DNA of 34,086 nucleotides from HGM13006 sp900757695 (GCA_959607825.1 CAUHNW010000029.1:1-34086), one strand, 5' to 3'; positions 1 to 7,769 are shown, numbered from the stretch's first letter. A program made the numbers and translations. The notes: generated by a model from the sequence alone, not told the origin.

Positions 1-103
1 GGTTTGCAAGGGGTGTAGAGAAAAACATACGCATTTTAACAAAAAATTATTTTCCATTAACACATTATTTCATGAAGGCGCTCCTCTTCCTTTGGCAAAG
101 GAC

Positions 104-159
104 TGCACCCCCCTAAAGTCAAAAATGCACCCCCCTCCAAATCGTTATTGCACCCCCTT
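104..159 (+). repeat. Three spaced TGCACCCCC motifs, possible solo IS21-type left end
   Basis: The motif TGCACCCCC(C)T occurs at 104-114, 126-136 and 149-159, with periods of 22 and 23 bp. IS21-family ends begin with TG and often carry several spaced transposase-binding repeats, which this resembles. No istA/istB coding sequence and no opposite end (GGGGGTGCA) is visible here, so it would be an orphan end. The family assignment is inference. Confidence 0.4.
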
Positions 160-203
160 AACGGGTTTCTATCAAAATTAGAGTCATTTGCCAGAAAACT
201 CAG

Positions 204-247
204 TCTGCAAGCGGTTTTTGCCGTTTGCAGGCTTTTTCTTTTTTCTG
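204..247 (+). terminator. Intrinsic terminator for a gene left of the window
   Basis: Stem CTGCAAGCGG (205-214) pairs with CCGTTTGCAG (221-230) with one G-U pair. It is followed by GCTTTTTCTTTTTTC on the plus strand. It would end a rightward transcript entering from outside the window. Confidence 0.7.
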
Positions 248-268
248 AGCCTTTGGGATTTTTCCATG

Positions 269-303
269 AGTTCTCTCCTGAAAATCGGTAGTTCTCTCCT
301 GAA
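269..303. repeat. 14-bp direct repeat, period 21 bp, beyond the integrase 3' end
   Basis: AGTTCTCTCCTGAA occurs at 269-282 and 290-303. It lies about 70 bp past the stop of the integrase remnant. Arm-type binding sites for Tn916-like integrases sit in such positions, but that role is only inferred. Confidence 0.45.
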
Positions 304-369
304 TTTTCTGAGATTTGAACTCTGGATATGTAGTTGGCGTATCCTTAGTAAAGCGATACGCCGCAGAAG

Positions 370-1308
370 CTATGAAATAACCTCTAATGCACCACTCAGA
401 CCGTTTACCATTGCGTCAGCCGATGACAGCTTGGAGTTGTAATCCAAATGGGCATATACATTTGCCGTAGTTGAAAAATCGCTGTGTCCGAGCCATTCCT
501 GTATCTGCTTCATAGGAACACCATTCGCAAAAAGCAGCGAAGCACAACTATGACGCAGGTTGTGGAAGCGAATGTGGCGCAAATTGTTCTTTTCAAGCAG
601 CTTTGGAAATGATGCTGTGAGATAGTGCGGAGAAATCAATGTCCCCATCTCATCTACGCAGATATACTCCAAATACTTTTTGTTGTAGCATCGTCCGCAT
701 ACCCGCCTGTATTCTTCCTGCTGTTCCTTGAGCTTTAGCAGCTTCTCTTTGAACGCAGGAACAAGGGGCAGCGTTCTCATACTCGATTTGGTTTTGGTCG
801 TATCCTGTGCTATCTGGATATGCTTGCCGTCAAGGTTGCAGGAAGTAACGGTATGTCTAATGGTAATCGTGTCGTTTTGAAAATCAATAGCGTCCCATTT
901 TAAGCCCAGAGCTTCACTTCGCCTCAATCCATAGAACGCACCAAGAAAAATCGGTATTTCAATCAGCGTTCCTTTGGCGGCTTCAAATAATGCCTGTACC
1001 TCGTTGCTGTCATAGAAGCTGCCGATAAACTTATCAGCTTTAGGGCGTTCCACTTTATCCGCAGGATTGACAGAAATAAGGTCAATCTTTACAGCATATT
1101 TCAAAGCTCTATGGATAACGGAATGGTAGTGGATAACCGTGTTGGCTTTTACTCGCTTAGATAATTGGATAACGGGAGTAAATCCGCAAAGCGGATCTGC
1201 TCCCGTTATCTTGTCTTGTGTCAGTTCCTCATCAGCCTGTAATGAGGGTAAGCCTGAGCTGCCCACAAAGAGATATGCGGACGATATAGTGGTACTCGCC
1301 AAAAGCAA
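370..1308 (-). pseudogene. Tyrosine recombinase (Tn916/phage-type integrase), 5'-truncated
   Basis: The catalytic domain of a tyrosine site-specific recombinase is recognisable: Arg in GLRRSEALGL, His-x-x-Arg in HNLRHSCASLL, the GH of EWLGHSDFSTT, and the nucleophile Tyr in NVYAHLD near the C-terminus. Recognisable homology begins near 1167 (SKRVKANTVIHYH, the end of the core-binding domain). The first ~45 codons of the open frame read through an inverted repeat and antisense intron DNA and look unrelated. Full-length relatives are about 380-400 aa, so the arm-binding and most of the core-binding domain are missing. No convincing RBS or promoter is seen at 1308. I judge it a non-functional remnant, although the catalytic tetrad is intact. 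Confidence 0.85.
1168..1210. repeat. 43-bp near-perfect inverted repeat at the integrase breakpoint
   Basis: GATAACGGGAG (1168-1178) is the exact reverse complement of CTCCCGTTATC (1200-1210). The inner ATCCGC and GCGGAT also pair around an AAA loop. It starts where integrase homology stops, so it marks the junction of two broken elements. No T-run follows on either strand, which argues against an ordinary terminator. Confidence 0.75.
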
Positions 1309-1891
1309 GCGGGCAGCGGAACGACTTCTGGAAACGACTCAGCGATATCTTGAGGGAAAGCTAAAATTCAAGATGAACGCGGAAAAGAGCAGAGTTGTCA
1401 GCGTATTTTCAATTTGAAATTTTAAGTTTCTGGGCTTTGCATTAGGGAAGGGGCGAAAGGGCGTGTATGTCCGGGCCCACGCAAAGTCCTTGAAGAAAGC
1501 CAAAGCAAAGCTGAAAGAACTGACTTCCCGCAGTCAGGGCAGAAACGTCCGAGTCGTGATGCAGAAGGTAAAAATCTACATCCGGGGCTGGCTGGGCTAC
1601 TTCGGGATTGCAAGTATGAAGACGGCAATGCAAAGATGGGACGAATGGCTGAGGAGAAGATTTCGCTGCTATATTTGGAAACAGAGGAAGCTTCCCAGAA
1701 CAAGAGTGAAGAACCTTGTGAAGTTGGGAATGCCGAAATGGCAGGCATACAGGAACGGAAACTCTCGGAAGGGATATTGGGCAATTGCCGGAAGCGGTAC
1801 GCTCACAAAGACCATTACAAACGAAAGACTCGTACAGGCCGGATACTACAGCATCCTAGACCGATACGAGTCCTTGCACGTATGCGATTGA
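1268..1891 (+). pseudogene. ltrA: Group II intron reverse transcriptase/maturase, truncated and interrupted
   Basis: From about 1268 the frame encodes the RT active-site segment RYADDIVVLAKSKRAAERLL, then FKFLGFAL, then the group II maturase domain (YIRGWLGYFGIA, WDEWLRRRFRCYIWKQRK, GNSRKGYWAIAG) and ends RYESLHVCD at 1891. Only the C-terminal half remains; everything N-terminal to the YADD box is gone. An in-frame TGA at 1415-1417 sits between VVSVFSI and NFKFLGF, where relatives commonly have Arg, so a CGA-to-TGA change is plausible. Both pieces are in the same frame. No HNH endonuclease domain follows. With the 5' part and the stop codon it cannot make a working maturase. Confidence 0.88.
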
Positions 1892-1959
1892 ACCGCCGTG
1901 TACCGAACGGTACGCATGGTGGTGTGAGAGGTCGGCTAGGAAACTAGCCTCCTACTCGA
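1889..1959 (+). ncRNA. Group II intron domains V and VI (3' end of intron)
   Basis: Right after the maturase stop, ACCGCC (1892-1897) pairs with GGTGGT (1918-1923), and TACC (1901-1904) with GGTA (1909-1912) across a GAAC loop, with the bulge expected of domain V. The next hairpin, GGCTAG-GAAA-CTAGCC (1934-1949), fits domain VI. The tail CCTACTCGAT resembles a branch-site strand and 3' splice end, putting the intron boundary near 1959. The 5' intron domains I-III are missing, so the ribozyme is dead. Confidence 0.7.
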
Positions 1960-1960
1960 T

Positions 1961-2002
1961 TCGGAAAAGCCTTCTCACATGGATCAAACCAGTGTGAGAA
2001 GG
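1961..2002 (-). terminator. Intrinsic terminator of the AEC transporter operon
   Basis: On the minus strand CCTTCTCACA (2002-1993) pairs with TGTGAGAAGG (1979-1970), followed by CTTTTCC. It lies 20 nt past the stop of the permease gene and directly abuts the end of the intron fragment. Confidence 0.7.
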
Positions 2003-2021
2003 TTAAATGCGTGAAGATGCT

Positions 2022-2966
2022 TTAGATATAGCCCATGGTGCGCATAACGAACACCCACAGGGTCAAGGTGATGCTGGAAAGCAGCGTGGCAGTCATGACG
2101 ACACTGGCAGAAAGTGTATCGTCCCCGCCCATGTTTTTGGCCATGATATAGCAGGTAACAGTGGTAGGGGAGGCCAGCATGATCATAATGGCCACCAGTT
2201 CACTGCCTCGGAAGCCCATATGGATTGCAAATGGGAAAATTGCGGCAGGAATGGCCACCAGCTTCAAAAAAGCGGCAGCCAATGTGGGGCCGATCTTCTG
2301 GAGGGCTTCACGGCCCTTAAAGGTAGCGCCCAGTACCAGCAGCGCCAGCGGGGTGGCGGTGGATGCAATGTAACCAACGGACTTGCTGAGAATGGTGGGC
2401 CATGGGAGTCCTGCAAGGCTCCATACCATACCGGCGGCGATGCCGAGTATGATGGGATTGGTGATAACACCCTTCAGCAGTTTTTTTACCAGTGCCAGAT
2501 CAAATTTTCCTTCGGCTGAGGTGACTGTGAGAATGATGACGGAGTAGATGTTAAACAGTGGCACTGCGGCTACGATCATCATTGGTGTCATACCGGAAGA
2601 GCCATAGATGTTTTCCACAAAGGCGATGCCGAGAATTGCGGCGGAGCCTCGGGCGGAGGCTTGGGCAAAGGCGCCGACCATGGACTTATCCTTCAGAAAG
2701 AGCTGACCGATGAGCCAGCAGAAGGCAAACATGCAGGTGGTGGCGATCATGCAGAAAACCACGAATTTGCCGGAGAAGTCCGAACGGATGTCCATGGTGG
2801 CGATATCCCGAAACAGCTGCACCGGCAAGGCTACCTTAAACACAAATTTGTCTGCTACAGAGGTGAAGCCCTCATTCAAGAGGCCAATGCGCTGTAGAAA
2901 ACCGCCCACAACAATAATAATAAAAATCGGCAGGGTGACATTAAGGCTGAATAGAAAATTTTCCAT
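2022..2966 (-). CDS. AEC (auxin efflux carrier) family permease
   Basis: A 314-aa very hydrophobic protein with about ten predicted membrane segments. It opens with FLFSLNVTLPIFIIIVVGGF and has the AEC-typical early helix pair (GLLNEGFTSVADKFVFKVALP) and repeated small-residue/Pro helices (NPIILGIAAGMVWSLAGLPWP). Length matches the family (300-320 aa). AEC proteins export or exchange organic acids, malate-like anions or, in plants, auxin; the substrate cannot be read here. It follows the ParB-like/BMP fusion gene by only 9 bp, so the two are almost certainly co-transcribed. The start is preceded by a GAGGA element. Confident on family, not on substrate. Confidence 0.88.
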   Translation of the reverse strand: MENFLFSLNVTLPIFIIIVVGGFLQRIGLLNEGFTSVADKFVFKVALPVQLFRDIATMDIRSDFSGKFVVFCMIATTCMFAFCWLIGQLFLKDKSMVGAFAQASARGSAAILGIAFVENIYGSSGMTPMMIVAAVPLFNIYSVIILTVTSAEGKFDLALVKKLLKGVITNPIILGIAAGMVWSLAGLPWPTILSKSVGYIASTATPLALLVLGATFKGREALQKIGPTLAAAFLKLVAIPAAIFPFAIHMGFRGSELVAIMIMLASPTTVTCYIMAKNMGGDDTLSASVVMTATLLSSITLTLWVFVMRTMGYI

Positions 2967-2975
2967 GGCGCATCC

Positions 2976-4898
2976 TCAGCTCAGATCGATGCTGTCGACC
3001 ACGGCTTCGTGGAGCCACTTCATGCTCTGGATCTCCAACAGGTTCAGGGTTCCGTATTTTTCAAGGATCATGTTGTGATCCTTGTCAAACAGAGGGCCTT
3101 CAAACGGGTGGATCTTTCCGGTGGAGATGAGGTCTTTGAAGATGTTCAGCAGGCGAATGGCATTGTGCCCCATGAAGGAGTCCACGCCAAGCACATCCAG
3201 AATGCCGGTGTTGAGGCCCCAGCCGAAGTGAACGGAGCTGTCGGAGCCGCTGCGGGTGATATCCAGAATGGAGTTCTTGGACTTAAAGCTGTCTCCGACC
3301 ATCTCGTTATAGAAGATAGACCAGTCCACGGCGGCAGCACCGATGCACTCGGTGGGGTGGCCGCTGCCCGATTGCAGCAGATACAGCTGCGCATAGACCC
3401 CGGGGAAGCCCTTCCGCACCAACGGCGTATGGGGCTGGTGGATACACATGGCGATGTCTACGCCGTGGCGGGCCAGTGCCTGACGAGCCTCCATATGGTA
3501 GGGATCCGAGACATCTACCCGGTAGAGATTGATGTTGACCACATGGGCCGTGGGATTCACCAGCTGCGCACCTAATGCAAAGGCGTTGAGATTGAAGGTG
3601 GAGCCCGGATGGGTGGCCATGGTGGTGGTATAGCCCAGAAGTCCGGTACGGGTCATGGAGCCTGCCATCACGCCGCAGAGGAATGCGGCCTCATAGAATT
3701 TGGCATAATAGGTCATGATATTCTTTTTGGGCTGGGCAAAGTCACAGTTCAAAATGGCCTTATCCGGATTTTCCAAAGAGAGCCGCAGGGCACCTGCGGA
3801 CATGTTGGGGCTGGTGGCAAAGAGAATATCCGGTTCTTCGTTCATCAACTCCTTCAAGGGGCCGTAGGAGCTCTCTCCGGTGGGAACCTGATACCGGGTG
3901 ATCACCGAGATCTTATCCCCCATGGTGCGCTCCAGACGCTTCCGGGCCACGTCGTGGTCATAGGTCCAGAGGCAGTTTTCCGGAGTAGATTCAAAGGCGA
4001 ATGCAACCTTCAGCTTCCGGGGCTTCCGGGAGAAGAAGGACAGGGGGCTTTTTTCGGAGGCGAACCGCTGTTCCACTGTGTTAACCGTGTCGGGATCCTT
4101 CACTGAAATCAGCTTGAACTGGGCCTCACAGCTTTTGACCTGCTCCCGAATGGTGGATAGGGGACGATCCGGCTTAAAACCATAGATTTTCAGGTATTCA
4201 AGGAATGCATCGCCGGAGGTGATGGGGATCGGCGCAAAGCCGGCTTCCCGGTAGCACACCCGGAAGGATTTGAAGGAAGTGTTGATCAGATCAGCCGTGG
4301 GAGTAGTATTTTCCGGATGCTCCTGCTGCCAGCCCTCTACCAGATTGACAAGGGCAGTAAAGCTTCCCCGGTGGGAAAACCAGAGGTTATCAAAGGTGGC
4401 ACGGCGGTCAAAATCCAGAAACTCATAGTAAATGGAAATCTGCTTGTTGCTCTCATCCCGTTTGGGGATCAGGCGGGTAACACGGGCTTCAATGCCCACG
4501 GCGCCCAGATATTTCAGCACGCTGACGCGCTTATTGCCCTCCTGCACGAAGTAGCGGTTCAGGTATTCATAGACCTTGATGGGCTCACGGATTCCCTCAC
4601 GGATGTGGGACTCATAGAGCTTGCACCATTTTGTGCCGAATTCTGTGTTTTCCGGCAGCAGAGGCATGAAGTTCCCGGCAAAGGCATTGCTCCGGGCGGC
4701 GGTACGGGTGCCGAGGATCTTGTTGATGGGGATCTCAGAGGTGCCAAGGTTGATCTCGCCACAGATCTCAACATTCCCCAGCAGGTCATCGAGAATATAC
4801 AGGTAGCCCTTGGTGGCCGAGTCGCTGTGCTCCGACAAATAGTGCCGGCCCATAGCGCGGGCTTGTTTATAGTTTGCACTGCTGTCATAGTCAGCCAT
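2976..4898 (-). CDS. ParB/Srx-like domain fused to BMP (PnrA/Med-type) ligand-binding domain
   Basis: 640 aa with no signal peptide, lipobox or membrane helix, so it should be cytoplasmic. Residues about 48-146 look like a ParB/sulfiredoxin-type domain: a segment ending FVQEGNKRVSVLKYL (117-131) fits the box in which such proteins hold a nucleotide. A helical linker follows. From about residue 295 (RKLKVAFAFES) to the end the protein follows the BMP family, normally lipoprotein receptors for nucleosides: DILFATSPNMSAGAL, AKFYEAAFLCGVMAG, GLLGYTTTMATHPGS and GLNTGILDVLGVDSFMG. The start has AAAGGA 9 nt upstream. It is first in an operon with the AEC permease. A ligand-sensing role for the transporter or a nucleoside/nucleotide-responsive function is inference. 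Confidence 0.75.
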   Translation of the reverse strand: MADYDSSANYKQARAMGRHYLSEHSDSATKGYLYILDDLLGNVEICGEINLGTSEIPINKILGTRTAARSNAFAGNFMPLLPENTEFGTKWCKLYESHIREGIREPIKVYEYLNRYFVQEGNKRVSVLKYLGAVGIEARVTRLIPKRDESNKQISIYYEFLDFDRRATFDNLWFSHRGSFTALVNLVEGWQQEHPENTTPTADLINTSFKSFRVCYREAGFAPIPITSGDAFLEYLKIYGFKPDRPLSTIREQVKSCEAQFKLISVKDPDTVNTVEQRFASEKSPLSFFSRKPRKLKVAFAFESTPENCLWTYDHDVARKRLERTMGDKISVITRYQVPTGESSYGPLKELMNEEPDILFATSPNMSAGALRLSLENPDKAILNCDFAQPKKNIMTYYAKFYEAAFLCGVMAGSMTRTGLLGYTTTMATHPGSTFNLNAFALGAQLVNPTAHVVNINLYRVDVSDPYHMEARQALARHGVDIAMCIHQPHTPLVRKGFPGVYAQLYLLQSGSGHPTECIGAAAVDWSIFYNEMVGDSFKSKNSILDITRSGSDSSVHFGWGLNTGILDVLGVDSFMGHNAIRLLNIFKDLISTGKIHPFEGPLFDKDHNMILEKYGTLNLLEIQSMKWLHEAVVDSIDLS

Positions 4899-4954
4899 AG
4901 GTGCTCATCCTTTCTATATGAACGGTAAGTGGTTCCAAACACAATTTGACTATA

Positions 4955-4960
4955 GTATAC
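4955..4960 (-). promoter_or_regulatory. Extended -10 promoter for the BMP-fusion/AEC operon
   Basis: On the minus strand TG-G-TATACT lies about 57 nt upstream of the ATG at 4898. It is an extended -10; the -35 (TTCCTT-like) is poor. Confidence 0.5.
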
Positions 4961-5017
4961 CACAGGATGCGGACGAAAGGAATCGGCAATCCATGAAAAA
5001 AATCAGGTCTCATCTAC

Positions 5018-5046
5018 TTGACATTTGACAGATTTCTCATTATAGT
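5018..5046 (+). promoter_or_regulatory. Sigma-A promoter of the Crp/ABC operon with flanking repeats
   Basis: TTGACA (5018-5023), a 17-bp spacer and TATAGT (5041-5046). GTCTCAT (5007-5013) and its complement ATGAGAC (5069-5075) flank the promoter, and TTCTCAT (5034-5040) runs up to its -10. These are candidate regulator sites. They do not match the TTGAT-N4-ATCAA FNR box. Confidence 0.7.
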
Positions 5047-5085
5047 AAAGGACAAATAAGTGTATCAAATGAGACGGAAGGTGAA

Positions 5086-5769
5086 ATGATGGAGCAGCCC
5101 CTTACTCGTCAGCAGGTGCAGCTGGCATCGACTGCGTTCCTGTTTTCGGGCGTAGATGATATTGTGGTGGAACAGCTGGTGCGGGACCGGCGGTGTCTCC
5201 TCCGGCGCTACGGCAAGGGCCAGATCATATTTGATGAGACACATTTTGAACGGAGCCTTGGGATCCTGCTGTCCGGCGAGATCCTGGTGGAGAAAAACAC
5301 TGCCGATGGAAAACGGCTGCATATGTCTCGGCTGCATTCCGGGGAGTGCTTCGGGGCGGCGGCTATGTTCCACAGCAGAAGCCGGTATGCCTCTGTGCTG
5401 ACAGCAAAAAAGCCAGCGGAGGTGTTGTACCTGCCGCAGGAAGTGATCGTTTGGGCTATGCAGCGAAATTCTAAGATCACGGAGAACTATATTGCCTATC
5501 TGTCGGATCGAATTTGGTTCCTCAGCGGCAGGATCTCGGCCCTTACTGCGGGTACGGCCCAGCAGAAGGTGGCGGTGTATCTGCTGGAACAGGGGAAGCT
5601 GGACATCTCTATGACCGATCTCTGCCAGCAGCTGAATATCGGACGGGCTTCCCTGTACCGTGCGCTGGACGAGCTGGAACAGGCGGCGTTGATCCGCCGC
5701 AGCGGCAAAACGCTGGAGATAGCAGATGAAGAAGGACTGCGCACTATGACGCGTTCTATCAATCAATAG
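5086..5769 (+). CDS. Crp/Fnr family transcriptional regulator
   Basis: 227 aa in the usual two-domain arrangement. An N-terminal cyclic-nucleotide-binding-like beta roll (GKGQIIFDETHFERSLGILL, LHSGECFGAAAMF) leads through the dimerisation helix (AMQRNSKITENYIAYLSDRI) to a C-terminal winged helix (MTDLCQQLNIGRASLYRALD). No N-terminal cysteine cluster like that of FNR is present, so an Fe-S oxygen sensor is unlikely. It sits 21 bp upstream of the solute-binding protein gene in the same transcript. It probably controls this operon, perhaps by a small-molecule ligand, but the effector is unknown. ATG at 5086 is preceded by GGAAGGTG; an immediately following ATG is also possible. Confidence 0.9.
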   Translation: MMEQPLTRQQVQLASTAFLFSGVDDIVVEQLVRDRRCLLRRYGKGQIIFDETHFERSLGILLSGEILVEKNTADGKRLHMSRLHSGECFGAAAMFHSRSRYASVLTAKKPAEVLYLPQEVIVWAMQRNSKITENYIAYLSDRIWFLSGRISALTAGTAQQKVAVYLLEQGKLDISMTDLCQQLNIGRASLYRALDELEQAALIRRSGKTLEIADEEGLRTMTRSINQ

Positions 5770-5790
5770 GAAAGAAACGAGGTAATTGGT

Positions 5791-6951
5791 ATGAAAAAAT
5801 TATTTGCATGGATTACAGCGGCGGCGCTGATGGCAAGCTGCCTCACAGGCTGCGGCAGCAGCGCCGCTTCCGGCAGCACGGCGGCCGGAAGCGAACCCGC
5901 ATCGGTGGAGACCGCTGCGGCCACAGAGACAGCGCCCCAAGAGGCTCCGGCTGCATCTCAGCCCGAGCAGAGCAGCGAGACGCCGGAGGAGTCTTCTGTG
6001 CCGGAGGAACCCTCTGTACAGGAGACGGAGGAGAACTATGAGCCTGTGGACATCAGTGTTGGAACCATCAAGGGTCCCACGGGCATCGGCATGGTCAAGC
6101 TGATGGCGGATTCCGATGCGGGGCTCACCGATAACAACTATACCTTTACGCTGGCAGCGGATGCCTCCGAGATCGTCAGCAAGGTCATCGCAGGGGAATA
6201 TGACATAGCCTGCGTGCCTACCAACAGTGCGGCGGTGTTGTATCAGAAGACCCAGGGAGCTGTGAAGCTGTTGGCTCTGAATACGGCAGGTGTGCTGCAT
6301 ATCCTCCAGAATACCGAAAACAGCGAGCCCATTACCGATTGGGAGCAGCTGAAGGGAAAGACCATCTATACAGTGGGACAGGGAGCCAATCCGGAATATG
6401 TGCTGGACTACGTGCTCTCCGGCCACGGCATTGATCCGGAGCAGGATGTTGAGATCGTATTCTGTGCGGCAGCCGATGAGGTGGTGGCGGCCTGTGCCAC
6501 CGGCGAGGCTGACCTCTGCATGCTGCCGGAACCTGCCGTTTCTGCGCTGCAGGCGAAGGTGACGGGCTTTAACGAGATCTTTGATATGACTGATGCATGG
6601 AATGAGGTGGCGACAGACGGCTCCATTCTTACGCAGGGATGCGTGGTCGTGCAGACGGCATTTCTGGAAGCCCATCCCGATGCGGTTGCACATTTCCTGA
6701 AGGAATATGAAGCTGCGATTGACTATGTACAGGCCAACCCCGATGAGGCCGCATCACTGATGGTGCAGTATGAGATCGTTGCCAGCGAGGCTATTGCAAA
6801 GAGCGCACTGCCGGGCTGCCATGTGATGTTTGCGGCAGGGCAGGAGATGAAGGATAGCATTTCCGGCTATTATCAGGTGCTCTTTGATGCGGATCCCACC
6901 TCTGTAGGCGGAAGCCTGCCGGATGATGCGTTCTACGTTATCAACCAGTAA
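5791..6951 (+). CDS. ABC transporter substrate-binding lipoprotein (NMT1/TauA/SsuA-like)
   Basis: 386 aa. A lipoprotein signal peptide ends in the lipobox LTGC, with Cys21 as the lipidation site. A low-complexity Ala/Ser/Glu/Pro-rich linker runs to about residue 85, a common tether in clostridial lipoproteins. The binding fold follows: DISVGTIKGPTGIGMVKLMA, IVSKVIAGEYDIACVPTN, WEQLKGKTIYTVGQGANPEY and a late AHFLKEYEAAIDYVQANPDE. These features fit the NMT1/THI5-like group (sulfonates, nitrate, pyrimidine precursors), but the ligand is not identifiable. RBS GGAAAGAAACGAGG precedes the ATG. Its permease partner overlaps the 3' end. Confidence 0.88.
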   Translation: MKKLFAWITAAALMASCLTGCGSSAASGSTAAGSEPASVETAAATETAPQEAPAASQPEQSSETPEESSVPEEPSVQETEENYEPVDISVGTIKGPTGIGMVKLMADSDAGLTDNNYTFTLAADASEIVSKVIAGEYDIACVPTNSAAVLYQKTQGAVKLLALNTAGVLHILQNTENSEPITDWEQLKGKTIYTVGQGANPEYVLDYVLSGHGIDPEQDVEIVFCAAADEVVAACATGEADLCMLPEPAVSALQAKVTGFNEIFDMTDAWNEVATDGSILTQGCVVVQTAFLEAHPDAVAHFLKEYEAAIDYVQANPDEAASLMVQYEIVASEAIAKSALPGCHVMFAAGQEMKDSISGYYQVLFDADPTSVGGSLPDDAFYVINQ

Positions 6952-7675
6952 GAGATTGCTCCGGGGGCTGGCAGCGGCGGCATTCTGGTGCCTGATCTGG
7001 CAGGTGGCTGCCTGGATGGTGGACCTGCCGCTGCTGCTTCCCGGGCCGGTGCAGGTGGGAAAACGGCTTCTTTCCATGAGTGCAGAGCCGGAGTTCTGGC
7101 AGGCGGCTTGCTTGACGCTGGGGCGTGTGGTGGCAGGTTTTTCCCTTGGAGCGGCAGCCGGATTTTTGCTGGCGGTCTGTACATACCATAGCGTCCTTCT
7201 GGATGTGCTGCTGGCCCCTGCGGTTCGTGTGGTGCGTGCTGCACCGGTGGCGTCCTTCATTTTGCTGTGCATGCTGTGGATGAAAAGCGGTGTGATCCCG
7301 GCCTTTATTGCAGGACTTATGGCATTGCCCATTGTCTGGGAGAACGTTTCGCAGGGACTGCGTACCGTGGATCCACAGCTCCTTGAAATGGCGCAGCTCT
7401 TTGGAATGGGGCGGGAGAAGACTTTTTTTCTGATCCAGCTGCCCTCGGCTTTTGGCTATTTTCGGGCGGCCTGTGTGACATCCATGGGGATGGCCTTCAA
7501 GTCCGGGGTGGCGGCGGAGGTCCTTTGTCAGCCCAAACAGGCTGTAGGCACGCAGCTATACTATTCCAAGATTTATTTGGAGACCGATGCGCTGTTTGCA
7601 CTGACCGTGGTGGTGGTGCTCCTCAGCATCCTCACTGAAAAGCTGCTTGCCGGCATCCTGCAAATCAAAAAGTAA
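6923..7675 (+). CDS. ABC transporter permease (SsuC/TauC-like)
   Basis: 250 aa with about six membrane segments. The cytoplasmic EAA loop that docks to the ATPase is clear: LEMAQLFGMGREKTFFLIQL followed by PSAFGYFRAACVTSMGMAFK. The start overlaps the solute-binding gene by 29 nt, implying translational coupling; ATG-ATG at 6923/6926 gives two equivalent starts with only a weak SD. The expected third gene, an SsuB/TauB-like ATPase, is absent: 47 bp after the stop an IS3-family element begins, and beyond it a convergent MFS gene is found. The transporter either borrows an ATPase from elsewhere or has been crippled. Confidence 0.88.
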   Translation: MMRSTLSTSKRLLRGLAAAAFWCLIWQVAAWMVDLPLLLPGPVQVGKRLLSMSAEPEFWQAACLTLGRVVAGFSLGAAAGFLLAVCTYHSVLLDVLLAPAVRVVRAAPVASFILLCMLWMKSGVIPAFIAGLMALPIVWENVSQGLRTVDPQLLEMAQLFGMGREKTFFLIQLPSAFGYFRAACVTSMGMAFKSGVAAEVLCQPKQAVGTQLYYSKIYLETDALFALTVVVVLLSILTEKLLAGILQIKK

Positions 7676-7702
7676 AATATCCCCGCAGATTCCGGAGAAA
7701 AA

Positions 7703-7748
7703 TGATATGTACCCCCAAATATGATATGTACCCCCAATACTGGACACC
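7703..7748. repeat. Duplicated left inverted-repeat tip of the IS3-family element
   Basis: TGATATGTACCCCCAA occurs at 7703-7718 and again at 7722-7737, a 19-bp period. The second copy continues as the full left inverted repeat (7722-7748). It matches the reverse complement of 9170-9196 at 22 of 27 positions. Confidence 0.8.
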
Positions 7749-7760
7749 CAGTATTGGGGG
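7731..7760 (+). promoter_or_regulatory. Perfect hairpin just inside the IS left end, overlapping the orfA SD
   Basis: CCCCCAATACTGG (7731-7743) and CCAGTATTGGGGG (7748-7760) form a perfect 13-bp stem with a 4-nt loop. The terminal GGGGG is the only SD-like element for the orfA ATG at 7770. In RNA entering from outside, the hairpin would hide it. Shielding from readthrough is known for other IS elements and is inferred here. Confidence 0.6.
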
Positions 7761-7769
7761 TATTGCTAT

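Noticed and set aside
188..442. 84-aa plus-strand frame overlapping the integrase 3' end
   Set aside because: It crosses a clear intrinsic terminator and the 14-bp repeats, is Phe/Ser-rich without a domain pattern, and overlaps the integrase remnant.
1168..2002. Class C group II intron inserted after a terminator
   Set aside because: Class C introns lie downstream of a terminator stem at their 5' end. The stem at 1970-2002 is at the 3' side and belongs to the AEC gene, and the 5' end of this intron is deleted.
5007..5075. FNR/CRP consensus site in the Crp gene promoter
   Set aside because: No TTGAT-N4-ATCAA or TGTGA-N6-TCACA is present; only TCTCAT-type repeats are seen.
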